This document shows, in pieces, positions 9,090-18,321 of a stretch of 64,000 bases of DNA. Position 1 is the stretch's first letter, and each line of letters begins with the position of its first letter. The position numbers were made by a program, and so were the translations under genes. Under the pieces are notes generated by a model. It was not told the origin of the DNA. It saw only the letters and a program-made list of their open reading frames with translations, and ran no database searches. Source of the DNA: Thalassobius sp965218685 (lineage in GTDB: Bacteria; Pseudomonadota; Alphaproteobacteria; Rhodobacterales; Rhodobacteraceae); NCBI RefSeq assembly GCF_965218685.1, contig NZ_OZ244657.1, positions 1,612,001-1,676,000 of the forward strand. The letters run 5' to 3'.

Positions 9090-9275
9090 TCGGTCCGGCG
9101 GTACGCCTCCGGATAATAGGGAATGCGGTGACAGGTCGAGCAGACCTGAATTCCGCAACTGCCCCCGCAACTGTGAGCGGTGAGTGAAGCCGGAAAAATG
9201 CCACTGGCGCATCATAGGCGCTGGGAAGGCCCGGCCTAACCATGACCCGCAAGTCAGGAGACCTGCCGCAGCGAT
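9090..9275 (+). ncRNA. Cobalamin (AdoCbl-class) riboswitch
   Basis: The leader carries the hallmark cobalamin-riboswitch blocks in order: GGGAATGCGGTG near 9119, CCGCAACTGCCCCCGCAACTG near 9160, GCCACTGG at 9200-9207, GGGAAGGC at 9223-9230, and the B12 box AGTCAGGAGACCTGCC at about 9252-9267. It lies upstream of btuB and should repress the btu-cbiZ operon when cobalamin is abundant. Outer edges are approximate. The 416-base gap between eutC and btuB holds this element and the btuB leader; no other gene is seen in it. Confidence 0.95.
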
Positions 9276-9381
9276 CACCCGGTCTGGGCGCGGGGAGCGC
9301 TTGGGACAACGGACCTTCCGTTTGAGGTGACATCACTCACCGTCTGCGGGGGGGCTCCCCTTCAAGACACGTCAGACCTTT

Positions 9382-9413
9382 GTGGCCCCAGTCAGGGCCA
9401 CTGCCATGAGGGA
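9382..9413 (+). promoter_or_regulatory. Hairpin next to the btuB ribosome-binding site; candidate riboswitch expression platform
   Basis: GTGGCCC (9382-9388) and GGGCCAC (9395-9401) form a perfect 7-base stem around CAGTCA. GAGGGA (9408-9413), the likely Shine-Dalgarno site, follows about 6 bases later, before the ATG at 9420. No U-tract follows, which favours translational rather than transcriptional control. Confidence 0.4.
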
Positions 9414-9419
9414 CATGGA

Positions 9420-11228
9420 ATGAAGAAAGTAATCCTTTTGACCAGCAGTGCGCTGGCCACTTTGTCGATCAACCCGGCGCTTGCCGACGAGGTGATCGAA
9501 CTGGACAAGATCACAGTCACGGCCAACGAAGCCGAAACCGCGCTGGAGCGTTCGGGCACCACCGTCGAGGTTGTTGGCGCCAAGCAGCTGGATGCCGCCG
9601 GAGGCACCCGGCTGTCGGACGCACTAACCGGATTGCCTGGTGTCACGGCCTCGTCCAATGGGGGGCTTGGCACCTCGACCAACCTGCGTATCCGCGGCTT
9701 GGGCGGGGCGTATGTGCCGGTCTATTTCGACGGCATCAACGTTTCGGACCCGGCCAGCAGTGGTAACGGCTTTGACTGGGGCGGCATCACCGGTGCCAAC
9801 CTGTCGCGCGTCGAGGTTCTGAAGGGTTCGCAATCGGCGCGCTATGGCGTCAGCGCCGTTGGCGGCGTCGTCAACCTGGAAAGCTGGAGCCCCTCCCAGC
9901 AGGGCACATCGGGGCAGGCATTTGCGGAATTCGGCGCCTATGGTACTGCGCGGGCTGGCCTGTCGCTGGGCCTGCTGACCGACCGGACCGAGCTGAGCCT
10001 GGGCCTGTCGCACGTTACCACCGATGGTTTCTCGGCCAATGCAGCCGGAACCGAGGCGGATGGCTATTCAGAAACCCACGCCACCCTTCGCGCGGTCTAT
10101 CACTTGAGTGACATGGCCCTGATCGGCTTCTCGGCGTTGTATCTGGATGCCGATGGCGAGTTTGATGAATGGAGCGGCGACGGCACCGCCCCCTTCGACG
10201 AAACCAACACCCGCACCAATGCTGGCGCACGTGTCTTTTCCGAGTTCCAGACCGGTGCCGTCAGTCACGAGCTGTCCTATAGCTATTTCGAGACCGACCG
10301 GCTGAGCAGTTCCAACGGTTTTGATACGCCTTTCAACGGCACCCGGAAATCCGCCAAATACGTCGCCGGGTTCGACTTGGGGCAGATCGTTACCGTTCAT
10401 GCCGGCGCCGATTTCAACCGCGAGGAAGCTTCGGGGGCCACGTCCGAGATCATTGGCACCTTCGCCGAGGCCTCGATTGCGGCGACGGACGCGCTGGATG
10501 TTGTCGTTTCATTGCGCCACGACGACGTGTCGAACTTTGCCAATGAAACCACGGGCCGGGTTGCCCTGTCCTGGCGCGCTGCGGACGATCTGATCGTGCG
10601 GGCACAGGCGGCCACGGGTTACAAGCCACCCAGCCTGTACCAGCTGACCTCGGCTTACGGGAACCCGGCTTTCCAGCCGGAATCTTCCAAGTCCTTCGAG
10701 CTGGGCATCGAAAAACGTCTGGGCGGGTCAGATTTCATTCGCGCGACCGCGTTCAAGACCGACATCGAAGACCAGGTGTTCTGGGATTACTCCTCGGTTC
10801 GATGCGCCAGCGGTTTTGGCTGCTACGAGGTGCAGGACTTTACCTCGCGCGGGGTCGAACTTTCTGGCCAAATGGCTTTGACCGACACTGTTGACCTGTT
10901 TGGCAACGTCACCTGGACCGAGGCCGAAGATGCCGCCGGCGCTCGTGCCTTGCGCGTGCCCCTGCGTGATCTGGAGCTGGGCGTGAACGCGCAGCTGGGC
11001 ATGAACACCCAAGGCAGCCTAAGCCTGAACCATGTGATGGACCGTGTTGATACCGTGGGTGCCGTGCCGGACTACACCTTGGTAAACGCCAATATTAGCC
11101 ATCAGTTGAACGATACGACCCAAGCTTACCTGCGCGTCGTGAACCTGCTGGACGAGGACTATGAGACCGCGGCGGGCTATGCCACGTCGGGCCGCGCGTT
11201 CTATTTCGGGGTCCGTGCGTCCTTCTAA
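9420..11228 (+). CDS. btuB: TonB-dependent outer-membrane cobalamin receptor
   Basis: The 602-residue protein starts with a signal peptide ending near ALADEV. A TonB box-like segment ITVTANEAE follows, then a plug domain (LSDALTGLPGVTASSNGGLGT, LRIRGLGGAYVPVYFDGI) and a beta-barrel that ends in phenylalanine (YFGVRASF), as outer-membrane porins and receptors do. The riboswitch upstream and btuFCD downstream point to cobalamin or another corrinoid as ligand. I placed the start at 9420 because it gives the signal peptide; an upstream in-frame start at 9327 would place riboswitch leader sequence in the protein. Confidence 0.9.
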   Translation: MKKVILLTSSALATLSINPALADEVIELDKITVTANEAETALERSGTTVEVVGAKQLDAAGGTRLSDALTGLPGVTASSNGGLGTSTNLRIRGLGGAYVPVYFDGINVSDPASSGNGFDWGGITGANLSRVEVLKGSQSARYGVSAVGGVVNLESWSPSQQGTSGQAFAEFGAYGTARAGLSLGLLTDRTELSLGLSHVTTDGFSANAAGTEADGYSETHATLRAVYHLSDMALIGFSALYLDADGEFDEWSGDGTAPFDETNTRTNAGARVFSEFQTGAVSHELSYSYFETDRLSSSNGFDTPFNGTRKSAKYVAGFDLGQIVTVHAGADFNREEASGATSEIIGTFAEASIAATDALDVVVSLRHDDVSNFANETTGRVALSWRAADDLIVRAQAATGYKPPSLYQLTSAYGNPAFQPESSKSFELGIEKRLGGSDFIRATAFKTDIEDQVFWDYSSVRCASGFGCYEVQDFTSRGVELSGQMALTDTVDLFGNVTWTEAEDAAGARALRVPLRDLELGVNAQLGMNTQGSLSLNHVMDRVDTVGAVPDYTLVNANISHQLNDTTQAYLRVVNLLDEDYETAAGYATSGRAFYFGVRASF

Positions 11229-12054
11229 GATCATATCGCTGGTTGTCGCGCTGGTTCTGACCGGCGCGGCAGCTATTGCCGACACGGCTCCGCGCCGTGT
11301 CGTGTCCATGAACCTGTGTACAGATCAGCTGGCTATGCTGATTGCCGATCCTGCGCAGCTTGTATCCCTGTCCTATCTGTCCACCGACCCGCGCAGCAGC
11401 GCGATGCACGCCGAAGCGGCAGCCTTTGCGCAAAACAAGGGCCTGGCGGAAGAGATCTATTTGCAGGAACCCGATCTGGTTCTGGCTGGTCGCTATACCG
11501 GCACCGCGACGGTTGAAATGCTGAAACGGCTTGGCAAACGGGTCGAGCTGTTCCTGCCGGCCTACTCACTCGAGGATGTCCGCGCGCGGGTGCTACAGAT
11601 GGGCGATGCGCTGGGCCGCGAGGATGAGGCGCAGGCTTTGGTCGCCCGGTTCGATGCAGATCTGGCCGCGCTGCGCGCCGATGTTCAGAACCGTCCGCTC
11701 GCCGCGCTGTACTATGCCAACGGTTATACCACCGGGGATCAGACATTGGCCGGTCAGATCCTTCTGGCAGCAGGGTTCGAGAATGCCACGTCTCGTGCAG
11801 GTCAACGCCGCGCGGGCAATCTGCCGCTTGAAGTGCTAGCGATGATGGAGCCTGACACCGTTGTCACCGGCGCGCGTTATCCCGGCCAGTCACGGTCCGA
11901 GGCGATCCTTGATCACCCGGTGATCCGGGCGCTACAGAAGGACAGGCATACCGGCACCGTGGCCGACAGCGACTGGCTGTGTGGCACGCCCTATGTGCTG
12001 AACGCTATCTCGGATCTGGTCGCGCTGCGCCGCCGTGTGGAAGGACAAGAATGA
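11215..12054 (+). CDS. btuF: Periplasmic cobalamin-binding protein of the BtuCDF importer
   Basis: The 279-residue product has an N-terminal signal (IISLVVALVLTGAAAIADT) and then the class III binding-protein fold: RRVVSMNLCTDQLAMLIADP at the start of lobe one and the LQEPDLVLAGRYTG segment. It delivers corrinoid to BtuC. The GTG at 11215 is the likely start: it overlaps the end of btuB by 14 bases and places the signal peptide at the N-terminus. The earlier in-frame ATG at 11161 would add an arginine-rich stretch inside btuB. The stop overlaps btuC (ATGA). Confidence 0.87.
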   Translation: MRPSKIISLVVALVLTGAAAIADTAPRRVVSMNLCTDQLAMLIADPAQLVSLSYLSTDPRSSAMHAEAAAFAQNKGLAEEIYLQEPDLVLAGRYTGTATVEMLKRLGKRVELFLPAYSLEDVRARVLQMGDALGREDEAQALVARFDADLAALRADVQNRPLAALYYANGYTTGDQTLAGQILLAAGFENATSRAGQRRAGNLPLEVLAMMEPDTVVTGARYPGQSRSEAILDHPVIRALQKDRHTGTVADSDWLCGTPYVLNAISDLVALRRRVEGQE

Positions 12055-13034
12055 AACATCTGATGATCCTTCTGGGCGCGCTTGTTGCGGTGCTGTTCGT
12101 GGCCTCGCTGGTGGTGGGGCCCGCGCAGGCGCCGCTTTGGGCCAGCCTGAAGGCGCTTTTTGTCGATGACCACGGGCCGCTGACACTGGTGATGCGAGAA
12201 ATCCGCCTGCCGCGCGCCCTGCTGGGGCTGATGATTGGCATCTCGCTGGGTATGGCGGGGGCGGGGATGCAGGGATACTTGCGCAACCCGCTTGCTGATC
12301 CGGGGCTGATCGGCGTCAGCGGTTCGGCCGCGCTGGGGGCCGTGATCGCGATTCATACCGGCTTGGCGGCCAGTTTCGCGCTGGGTCTGCCCCTGGCCGC
12401 CCTGGCCGGAGCGCTGGGCAGTGTTTTCCTGATCCTTCTGCTGGCCGGACCGGGCGGAGGGTCGCTGACCCTGATCCTGGCCGGGATTGCGATATCCTCG
12501 CTTGCTGGGGCGCTCAGCTCGCTGGTGCTGAATTTTTCGCCCAACCCGTTCGCAGCCAACGAGATCGTATTCTGGATGATGGGCTCGCTTGCGGATCGCT
12601 CGATGACCCATGTGTGGTTGGCGATGCCGCTGATGCTGGTGGGATGGGCCTTGCTGGCCAGCCTGCCGCGCGGGCTCGACGCGCTGACCCTGGGTGAAGA
12701 CGCGGCCGAAGCGCTGGGCATCAACCTGTCACGAATGCGGTTGGTGCTGGTGATCGGTACCGCGGCTTCGGTGGGGGCGGCAACGGCGGTGGCCGGCGCG
12801 ATCGGCTTTGTCGGGCTTGTGGTGCCGCATATCCTCAGACCATACGTAGGCGCACGTCCGGGTCGGCTTTTGTGGGCCTCGGCGCTGGGGGGCGGGGCGA
12901 TGGTGCTGGCCTCGGATATCGTGGTGCGGCTGGTGTTGCCCACGCAGGACCTGAAGCTGGGGGTGCTGACGGCCCTTGTCGGCGCACCGCTGTTCCTGCA
13001 CCTGATCTACAAAACCCGGAGGGCCGGTGTATGA
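12051..13034 (+). CDS. btuC: Cobalamin ABC importer permease
   Basis: The 327-residue FecCD/BtuC-type permease has about ten hydrophobic segments. Family motifs include REIRLPRALLGLMIGISLGMAGA near the N-terminus, the RNPLADPGLIGVSGSAALGA segment, and GFVGLVVPHILRPYVG, the coupling region that meets BtuD. The ATG at 12051 overlaps the btuF stop and opens with a normal hydrophobic N-terminus. It forms the membrane channel of the importer. Confidence 0.92.
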   Translation: MKHLMILLGALVAVLFVASLVVGPAQAPLWASLKALFVDDHGPLTLVMREIRLPRALLGLMIGISLGMAGAGMQGYLRNPLADPGLIGVSGSAALGAVIAIHTGLAASFALGLPLAALAGALGSVFLILLLAGPGGGSLTLILAGIAISSLAGALSSLVLNFSPNPFAANEIVFWMMGSLADRSMTHVWLAMPLMLVGWALLASLPRGLDALTLGEDAAEALGINLSRMRLVLVIGTAASVGAATAVAGAIGFVGLVVPHILRPYVGARPGRLLWASALGGGAMVLASDIVVRLVLPTQDLKLGVLTALVGAPLFLHLIYKTRRAGV

Positions 13035-13789
13035 GCCTGCTGACCCTATCGGACATGTCAGTGACCTTGCGCGGGCATCCGGTGTTCTCGGACGTCAGCC
13101 TGCAGATCGGTGAGGGCGAGGTCGTGGGGCTGATCGGCCCCAATGGCGCGGGCAAGACCACGCTGATGCGCGCCGCGCTGGGGCTGGTCCCGCACAATGG
13201 TGTCAGCTCGCTTGCGAATATGCCCGCCCGGCAGCGCGCGCGTCACGCGGCCTGGATGCCTCAAAATCACGAGATCGCCTGGCCGGTGGATGTTGAAACC
13301 CTGGTGACGCTGGGCCGCATTCCGCACCTTGGGGCTGGGCAATCGGTCACTGAACAAGACCGTCAGGCCGTGGATCGCGCGCTGGAGCAGATGGGGCTGG
13401 AGCCCTTGCGCCACCGCACCGCGACCCGCTTGTCGGGCGGCGAGCAAACCCGCGTGTTGATCGCGCGAACCCTGGCGCAGGACACGCCTTTGGTCATGGC
13501 GGACGAGCCAGTCGCAGGACTTGATCCGGCTCACCAAATCCAGACCATGCGGTGTTTTCAGGAGATAGCCGCGCAAGGAAAATCTGTGTTGGTGTCGATC
13601 CATGACCTGGGGCTGGCGGTGCGCCATTGCTCGCGTCTGGTGATGCTGGCCAACAATCAACTGGTGGCGGACGGCGCGCCCTCGGCGGTGTTGACGCCCG
13701 AAAACCTGCGCGACCGTTTCGGCATCTCGGCGCATTTCGCGCAGACAACTTCGGGCCCCGTGTTCCAACCGCTGGACGTGCTGAAATGA
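13031..13789 (+). CDS. btuD: Cobalamin ABC importer ATP-binding protein
   Basis: The 252-residue ATPase has Walker A GPNGAGKTT, the signature LSGGEQTR and Walker B LVMADEPVAGLD, in which Ala stands in the usual Leu position before Asp-Glu. It powers BtuC. Its start overlaps the btuC stop and its end overlaps cbiZ, so the five genes form one tight operon under the riboswitch. Confidence 0.9.
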   Translation: MSLLTLSDMSVTLRGHPVFSDVSLQIGEGEVVGLIGPNGAGKTTLMRAALGLVPHNGVSSLANMPARQRARHAAWMPQNHEIAWPVDVETLVTLGRIPHLGAGQSVTEQDRQAVDRALEQMGLEPLRHRTATRLSGGEQTRVLIARTLAQDTPLVMADEPVAGLDPAHQIQTMRCFQEIAAQGKSVLVSIHDLGLAVRHCSRLVMLANNQLVADGAPSAVLTPENLRDRFGISAHFAQTTSGPVFQPLDVLK

Positions 13790-14451
13790 GCGTCACCGTT
13801 GATCGCCCGTGGATCCGCTTTGATTTGGGCCAAGAGATGCGTGTGCTCAGCTGGGCACTGAATCGGCCTGGTTTGGTCCACGCGCAAGAGATCCTTTGGC
13901 GCGAGGTGCGCAACGCTGATCTGCCGCCTGATCTGGATGTGCACGACTGGCTGAACGGCGTGTTACAGGACCGCGGCGCGCTGGATTCGGTGTGCTTTCT
14001 GACCTCGCGTGATGTGCGGGCGGTGACACAGGCCAGAGCGCGTCTTGGTGAAGCCGCCGCCCACGCGGTTGCCACGGTGGGCCTGTCCAATGCCGAACGG
14101 ATCGGCACTCGGTTCGTGCGTGACCCAGCGGCTTGGGGCACCATCAACGTGGCCGTGCGGCTGAACGTAGGGCTGACAGAAACCGCGCTGCTTGAGGCAG
14201 TGTCCATCGCCACACAGGCCCGAACTGCGGCTGTGATCGAAGCGGGACTTGAGCTGCCGACCGGGATTGCCACTGGCACGGGCACTGATTGTATCGCGGT
14301 GGCCGCGCCCGAGGGGACCGGTCAATATGCAGGGTTGCACACGGATGTGGGCGTGGCCTTGGGCAAAGCCGTTTACCAGGCCGTTCAGGAAGGCACTCGC
14401 GCGTGGATGAAAAAGCCGGGGCCGCGCGGGCCCGGGCTGGCCGCGAACTGA
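13786..14451 (+). CDS. cbiZ: Adenosylcobinamide amidohydrolase
   Basis: The 221-residue protein matches CbiZ. It has CFLTSRDVRAV, the ATVGLSNAERIG segment, GTINVAVRLNVGLTETAL, and TGIATGTGTDCIAVAAPEG, a highly characteristic stretch. CbiZ removes the aminopropanol tail from adenosylcobinamide or pseudocobalamin to give adenosylcobyric acid, so corrinoids from other organisms can be remodelled into usable B12. It is the last gene of the riboswitch operon, overlapping btuD by four bases. A 117-base gap then separates it from hupT. Confidence 0.92.
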   Translation: MSVTVDRPWIRFDLGQEMRVLSWALNRPGLVHAQEILWREVRNADLPPDLDVHDWLNGVLQDRGALDSVCFLTSRDVRAVTQARARLGEAAAHAVATVGLSNAERIGTRFVRDPAAWGTINVAVRLNVGLTETALLEAVSIATQARTAAVIEAGLELPTGIATGTGTDCIAVAAPEGTGQYAGLHTDVGVALGKAVYQAVQEGTRAWMKKPGPRGPGLAAN

Positions 14452-14568
14452 CCAAACTGCGCGCGAACTGGTTAGCTGCCTCTCGTCCCTGTGGGTGCCA
14501 TCCGCCTGTTTCCCTGCTTTCGTTTTGTCCCGCCCGGCGCTATCGTTTCCGTCAGGAGAGCGCAAAAG

Positions 14569-15897
14569 ATGCAACACAAACCGGCACATATCCTGGGCGA
14601 GGGCGGCGAGCTGAACGACGCTGTCTGGATGGACGTGTTGCAAGCGGTCGATAAAACTTATGCGGATCTGATCGAATATCAGGAAAAACTGGAGGCCCGA
14701 AACAACGAGCTGCAGGCCTTGCGGCGGTTCCTTGGGTCCATCATGTCCTCGGTCAGCGATCACCTGATCGTGGTCGAACGCGAGGGCGAGATCGGCAATG
14801 CCAGCGCTTCGTTCTGTTCGGCGCTGGGGATGGAGCGCGACGACCTGAGTGGGCACATGATCACCGAATTCTTTGACGGGCCCGAGCGCGAAAAGCTGAT
14901 GCAGGCCATCGCCGACGTGATCCAGCGCCGCGAAGAAGCCACCATCGAAGTTTTGCTGACCACACCCACGGGGAAGGACCCGGTCGAATACAAGATCGCT
15001 CCGCGTCTTGATCGGCGGCGCAAGGGGATCGGCGCTGTGCTGACCGGCCGCCCCCTGGGCGAGCTGCGCCGCGCCTATTCCGAGCTTGAGGAAAGTCACC
15101 AGCAGTTGAAAGAGACCCAGACCCAGCTGGTGAGAAATGAAAAACTGGCCAGCCTTGGCCGCCTTCTGGCCGGGGTCGCGCACGAGCTGAACAACCCGAT
15201 CAGCTTTGTCTATGCCAACACGCATTCGTTGGAAAAATACGCCGAAAGATTCGAAACCTACTTTGACCGCGTGCAGTCCGGCGCTTCGCGCGAAGAGCTG
15301 ATCGCGCTTCGGGCCGATCTTAAGCTGGATCGCGCCGTAACCAACCTGCGGGATGCGGTCGGTGGTGCTCGCGATGGGGCTGAAAGGGTGCGTGACATCG
15401 TCGAGGATCTGCGCCGCCTGTCCGCCGAAGGTTCGGGCGAGATGATCCGCTTTGATCTGGTGGAAACCGCGCGCGTGGCGGCCAATTGGATCCAACGGGG
15501 CAGCAAAACCGCCCTGACCATCCGCTTTGAGGGCAAGGAACAGGTGATCGCCATTGGCCGCCCCGGCCACATCCAGCAGGTGCTGATGAACCTTGTGCAA
15601 AACTCGGTGGACGCCATGGCCGGGCAGGACGATCCGCAAATCACCATTCGCGCCGATTACGAAGATGGCACCGCCCAGCTGCGGCTGTGTGATAATGGCC
15701 CCGGCATCCCGGCCGAAATTGCGCAGACCATATTCGATCCGTTTTTCACGACCAAGGATGTCGGTCAGGGCACCGGTCTGGGGCTTTCGATTTCGCACAA
15801 GATTCTGGAGGAACACGGCGGATCCCTTTCGCTGTGTGAAAAGGTCAAGGACGGCGCCTGTTTCTGCATGACCCTGGCGCGGGGAGACGAAGGATGA
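14569..15897 (+). CDS. hupT: Hydrogenase sensor histidine kinase
   Basis: The 442-residue cytosolic kinase has a PAS-like domain (about 60-165), a coiled stretch, and a DHp/ATPase core. The phosphoacceptor is His205 in AGVAHELNNPISF; the N box (NLVQNSVDAM), DNGPGIP and GTGLGLSI follow. No transmembrane segment is seen, which suits a partner of the soluble H2-sensing hydrogenase HupUV. In Rhodobacter capsulatus HupT phosphorylates HupR and thereby turns off hupSL when H2 is absent. AGGAGAG precedes the ATG at 14569. The stop overlaps hupU. Confidence 0.92.
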   Translation: MQHKPAHILGEGGELNDAVWMDVLQAVDKTYADLIEYQEKLEARNNELQALRRFLGSIMSSVSDHLIVVEREGEIGNASASFCSALGMERDDLSGHMITEFFDGPEREKLMQAIADVIQRREEATIEVLLTTPTGKDPVEYKIAPRLDRRRKGIGAVLTGRPLGELRRAYSELEESHQQLKETQTQLVRNEKLASLGRLLAGVAHELNNPISFVYANTHSLEKYAERFETYFDRVQSGASREELIALRADLKLDRAVTNLRDAVGGARDGAERVRDIVEDLRRLSAEGSGEMIRFDLVETARVAANWIQRGSKTALTIRFEGKEQVIAIGRPGHIQQVLMNLVQNSVDAMAGQDDPQITIRADYEDGTAQLRLCDNGPGIPAEIAQTIFDPFFTTKDVGQGTGLGLSISHKILEEHGGSLSLCEKVKDGACFCMTLARGDEG

Positions 15898-16886
15898 ACA
15901 TTCTTTGGCTGCAATCGGCGGGCTGCGGTGGCTGCACCATGTCGCTGCTATGCGCCGAGGATCCGGGGCTGATGGACCTGATGGACGGCGCGGGGCTAGA
16001 GTTTCTGTGGCATCCCAGTCTAAGCCAGGCCACGGGCGCCGAGGTCCGCCGCCTGCTAAGCGCGATCGAGGCAGACGAGCAAGAACTGGACATTCTGTGC
16101 ATCGAAGGGTCCATCGTGCGCGGCCCGCGTGGCACTGGGAAATTCCAGATGATGGCGGGCACGGGCCGCTCGATGCTGGACTGGGTGCAGTCGCTGTCCG
16201 GCAAGGCCCGGCACGTGGTCGCCGTGGGCACCTGCGCGACCTATGGCGGGATCACCACGGCCGGTGAAAACCCCTCGGATGCGGTTGGTGTACAGTACGA
16301 TGGCTCGCACAAGGGCGGGGCGCTAAGCGCGGACTTCACCGCGCGCGGCGGTCTGCCAGTGATCAACGTGGCTGGCTGTCCGACGCATCCTGACTGGGTC
16401 ACCGAAACGCTGCTTTTGCTGGCCGAGGACGGGTTGAGCACTGCCGATCTGGACGGGCTGGCGCGGCCACGGTTCTATGCGGACAACCTGGTCCACCACG
16501 GCTGCCCCAAGAACGAATTCTACGAGTACAAGGCCAGCGCCACCGAGCTGTCCGAGATTGGCTGCATGATGGAGCATCTGGGCTGTATCGGCACCCAGGC
16601 CGTGGGGGATTGCAACATCCGTTCGTGGAATGGTCCGGGCAGTTGCACGCGCGCGGGCTATCCCTGCATCAACTGCACCGCCCCCGAATTCGAAGAGCCT
16701 GGCCACGGGTTCACCGAAACGCCCAAGTTTGCCGGTATCCCGGTCGGCCTGCCGTCTGACATGCCTAAGGCGTGGTTCATGGCGCTGGCCAGCCTGTCCA
16801 AGGCTGCCACGCCCGAACGCATCGGGGTCAATGCGACCTCGGACCGGATCACCGTGCCCCCCAGCCTGAAGAAACCCAAACCATGA
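15894..16886 (+). CDS. hupU: Regulatory (H2-sensing) [NiFe]-hydrogenase small subunit
   Basis: The 330-residue protein is a [NiFe]-hydrogenase small subunit without a Tat signal: it begins directly with MNILWLQSAGCGGC, whose Cys11 and Cys14 ligate the proximal cluster. More cluster cysteines lie in VAVGTCATYGG, VAGCPTHPDW, HHGCPKNEFYE and SRSWNGPGSCTRAGYPCINCTAPEF-like segments. This form stays in the cytoplasm and, with HupV, reports H2 to HupT. It is linked by ATGA overlaps to hupT and hupV. Confidence 0.93.
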   Translation: MNILWLQSAGCGGCTMSLLCAEDPGLMDLMDGAGLEFLWHPSLSQATGAEVRRLLSAIEADEQELDILCIEGSIVRGPRGTGKFQMMAGTGRSMLDWVQSLSGKARHVVAVGTCATYGGITTAGENPSDAVGVQYDGSHKGGALSADFTARGGLPVINVAGCPTHPDWVTETLLLLAEDGLSTADLDGLARPRFYADNLVHHGCPKNEFYEYKASATELSEIGCMMEHLGCIGTQAVGDCNIRSWNGPGSCTRAGYPCINCTAPEFEEPGHGFTETPKFAGIPVGLPSDMPKAWFMALASLSKAATPERIGVNATSDRITVPPSLKKPKP

Positions 16887-18313
16887 GCGATACCACACTT
16901 CTTGTCGGCCCCTTTAATCGGGTCGAGGGCGATCTGGAAATCAGGCTGGAGATCAGCGGCGGGCAGGTCAGCGCGGCCTATGCCAACTCACCCCTGTTTC
17001 GCGGGTTTGAACGGATGCTGCTGGGCAAGGGGCCGATGGATGCTCTGACGATCACGCCTCGGATCTGCGGCATCTGCTCGATCAGCCAGTCAATAGCGGC
17101 GGCGCGGGCGTTGGCCGATGCGGCCGGGGTCCAGCCAGCCCCCGAAGGCGCCAAGGTGGCCGCGCTGCTGCATGCGGTCGAAAATGTCTCGGACCACCTG
17201 ACCCATTTCAACCTGTTCTTCATGCCCGATTTCGCGCGACCTGAATATGCGGGGCGTGCCTGGCATGACCGCACGGTCACCCGGTTTACCGCCGGGCAGG
17301 GCAGCGCCCTGCGCGCTGCCACTCAGGCCCGCGCGCAGCTTCTACATATCGTCGGCCTTTTGGGGGGCAAGTGGCCGCATACCCTGGCCATCCAACCCGG
17401 AGGCGTCACCCGCGCCGTTTCCCTTCGTGATCGCGCCCGCATGTCTGCCACGTTGCGGGCCTTCCGCAGCTATCTTGAAGGCACGGTTTTCGGCGCGCCA
17501 CTTGAAGAGGTGGCCGACTTGGACTCGGTCTCGGATCTGAACGCGTGGCGTGGCGGGGACATGGGGCTGTTCCTTGAAATTGCGTCGGATCTGGGTCTGG
17601 ATCAGATGGGGCAGGGCACCGGGCGTTATATGTCTTTCGGGGCCTATCCGCATAACGGGCAAACGGGGTTTGTCGCCGGGCTTTGGGACAATGGCCAGCG
17701 CCGCGCGCTGGATACCAGCCAGATCGCCGAAGACCTGAGCCACGCCTGGATGCTGGGCAATGCCGCTCATCCTTCGCAGGGGCAGACTGTTCCGGATGAG
17801 GATATGCGCGATCCGTCTTACAGCTGGTGCAAGGCACCCCGGATGGCGGGGCAGACGGTGGAAACCGGCGCCTTCGCGCGGCAGGTGCTGGACGGGCACG
17901 CCCTGGCGCTTGAGATGACCTCTGAACGGGGCGTACGGGCCCGTGTGGTCGGTCGCCTGCTCGAGCTTGCCCGAACACAAGTTTTCATGGAGGCTCTGTT
18001 GGCCGACATTAACCCCGACGCGCCCTTCATGCAGACCGTCTCGTTGCCCAAATCGGGCACCGGCGAGGGGCTGGTCGAGGCCGCTCGCGGGGCCTTGGGT
18101 CACTGGCTGCAGATCGAGGGCGGCAAGATCGCCAGCTACCAGATTATCGCACCAACCACATGGAACTTCAGCCCGCGCGATACCGGGGGCGTGCCCGGCC
18201 CGGTCGAGGCTGCGCTGGTCGGCGCGCCCGTGGGCCCCGGCGAAGACACCCCGCTAAGCGTTCAGCATATCGTGCGCAGTTTCGATCCGTGCATGGTTTG
18301 CACGGTGCATTGA
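16883..18313 (+). CDS. hupV: Regulatory (H2-sensing) [NiFe]-hydrogenase large subunit
   Basis: The 476-residue subunit binds the NiFe centre through RICGICSIS (Cys62, Cys65) and the C-terminal DPCMVCTVH (Cys470, Cys473). The chain stops exactly at the histidine where catalytic large subunits are cut, so no endopeptidase step is needed; this is typical of sensor hydrogenases. The ATG at 16883 overlaps the hupU stop and gives the normal N-terminus with GPFNRVEGDLEI. Confidence 0.94.
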   Translation: MSDTTLLVGPFNRVEGDLEIRLEISGGQVSAAYANSPLFRGFERMLLGKGPMDALTITPRICGICSISQSIAAARALADAAGVQPAPEGAKVAALLHAVENVSDHLTHFNLFFMPDFARPEYAGRAWHDRTVTRFTAGQGSALRAATQARAQLLHIVGLLGGKWPHTLAIQPGGVTRAVSLRDRARMSATLRAFRSYLEGTVFGAPLEEVADLDSVSDLNAWRGGDMGLFLEIASDLGLDQMGQGTGRYMSFGAYPHNGQTGFVAGLWDNGQRRALDTSQIAEDLSHAWMLGNAAHPSQGQTVPDEDMRDPSYSWCKAPRMAGQTVETGAFARQVLDGHALALEMTSERGVRARVVGRLLELARTQVFMEALLADINPDAPFMQTVSLPKSGTGEGLVEAARGALGHWLQIEGGKIASYQIIAPTTWNFSPRDTGGVPGPVEAALVGAPVGPGEDTPLSVQHIVRSFDPCMVCTVH

Positions 18314-18321
18314 GGCCGGTC

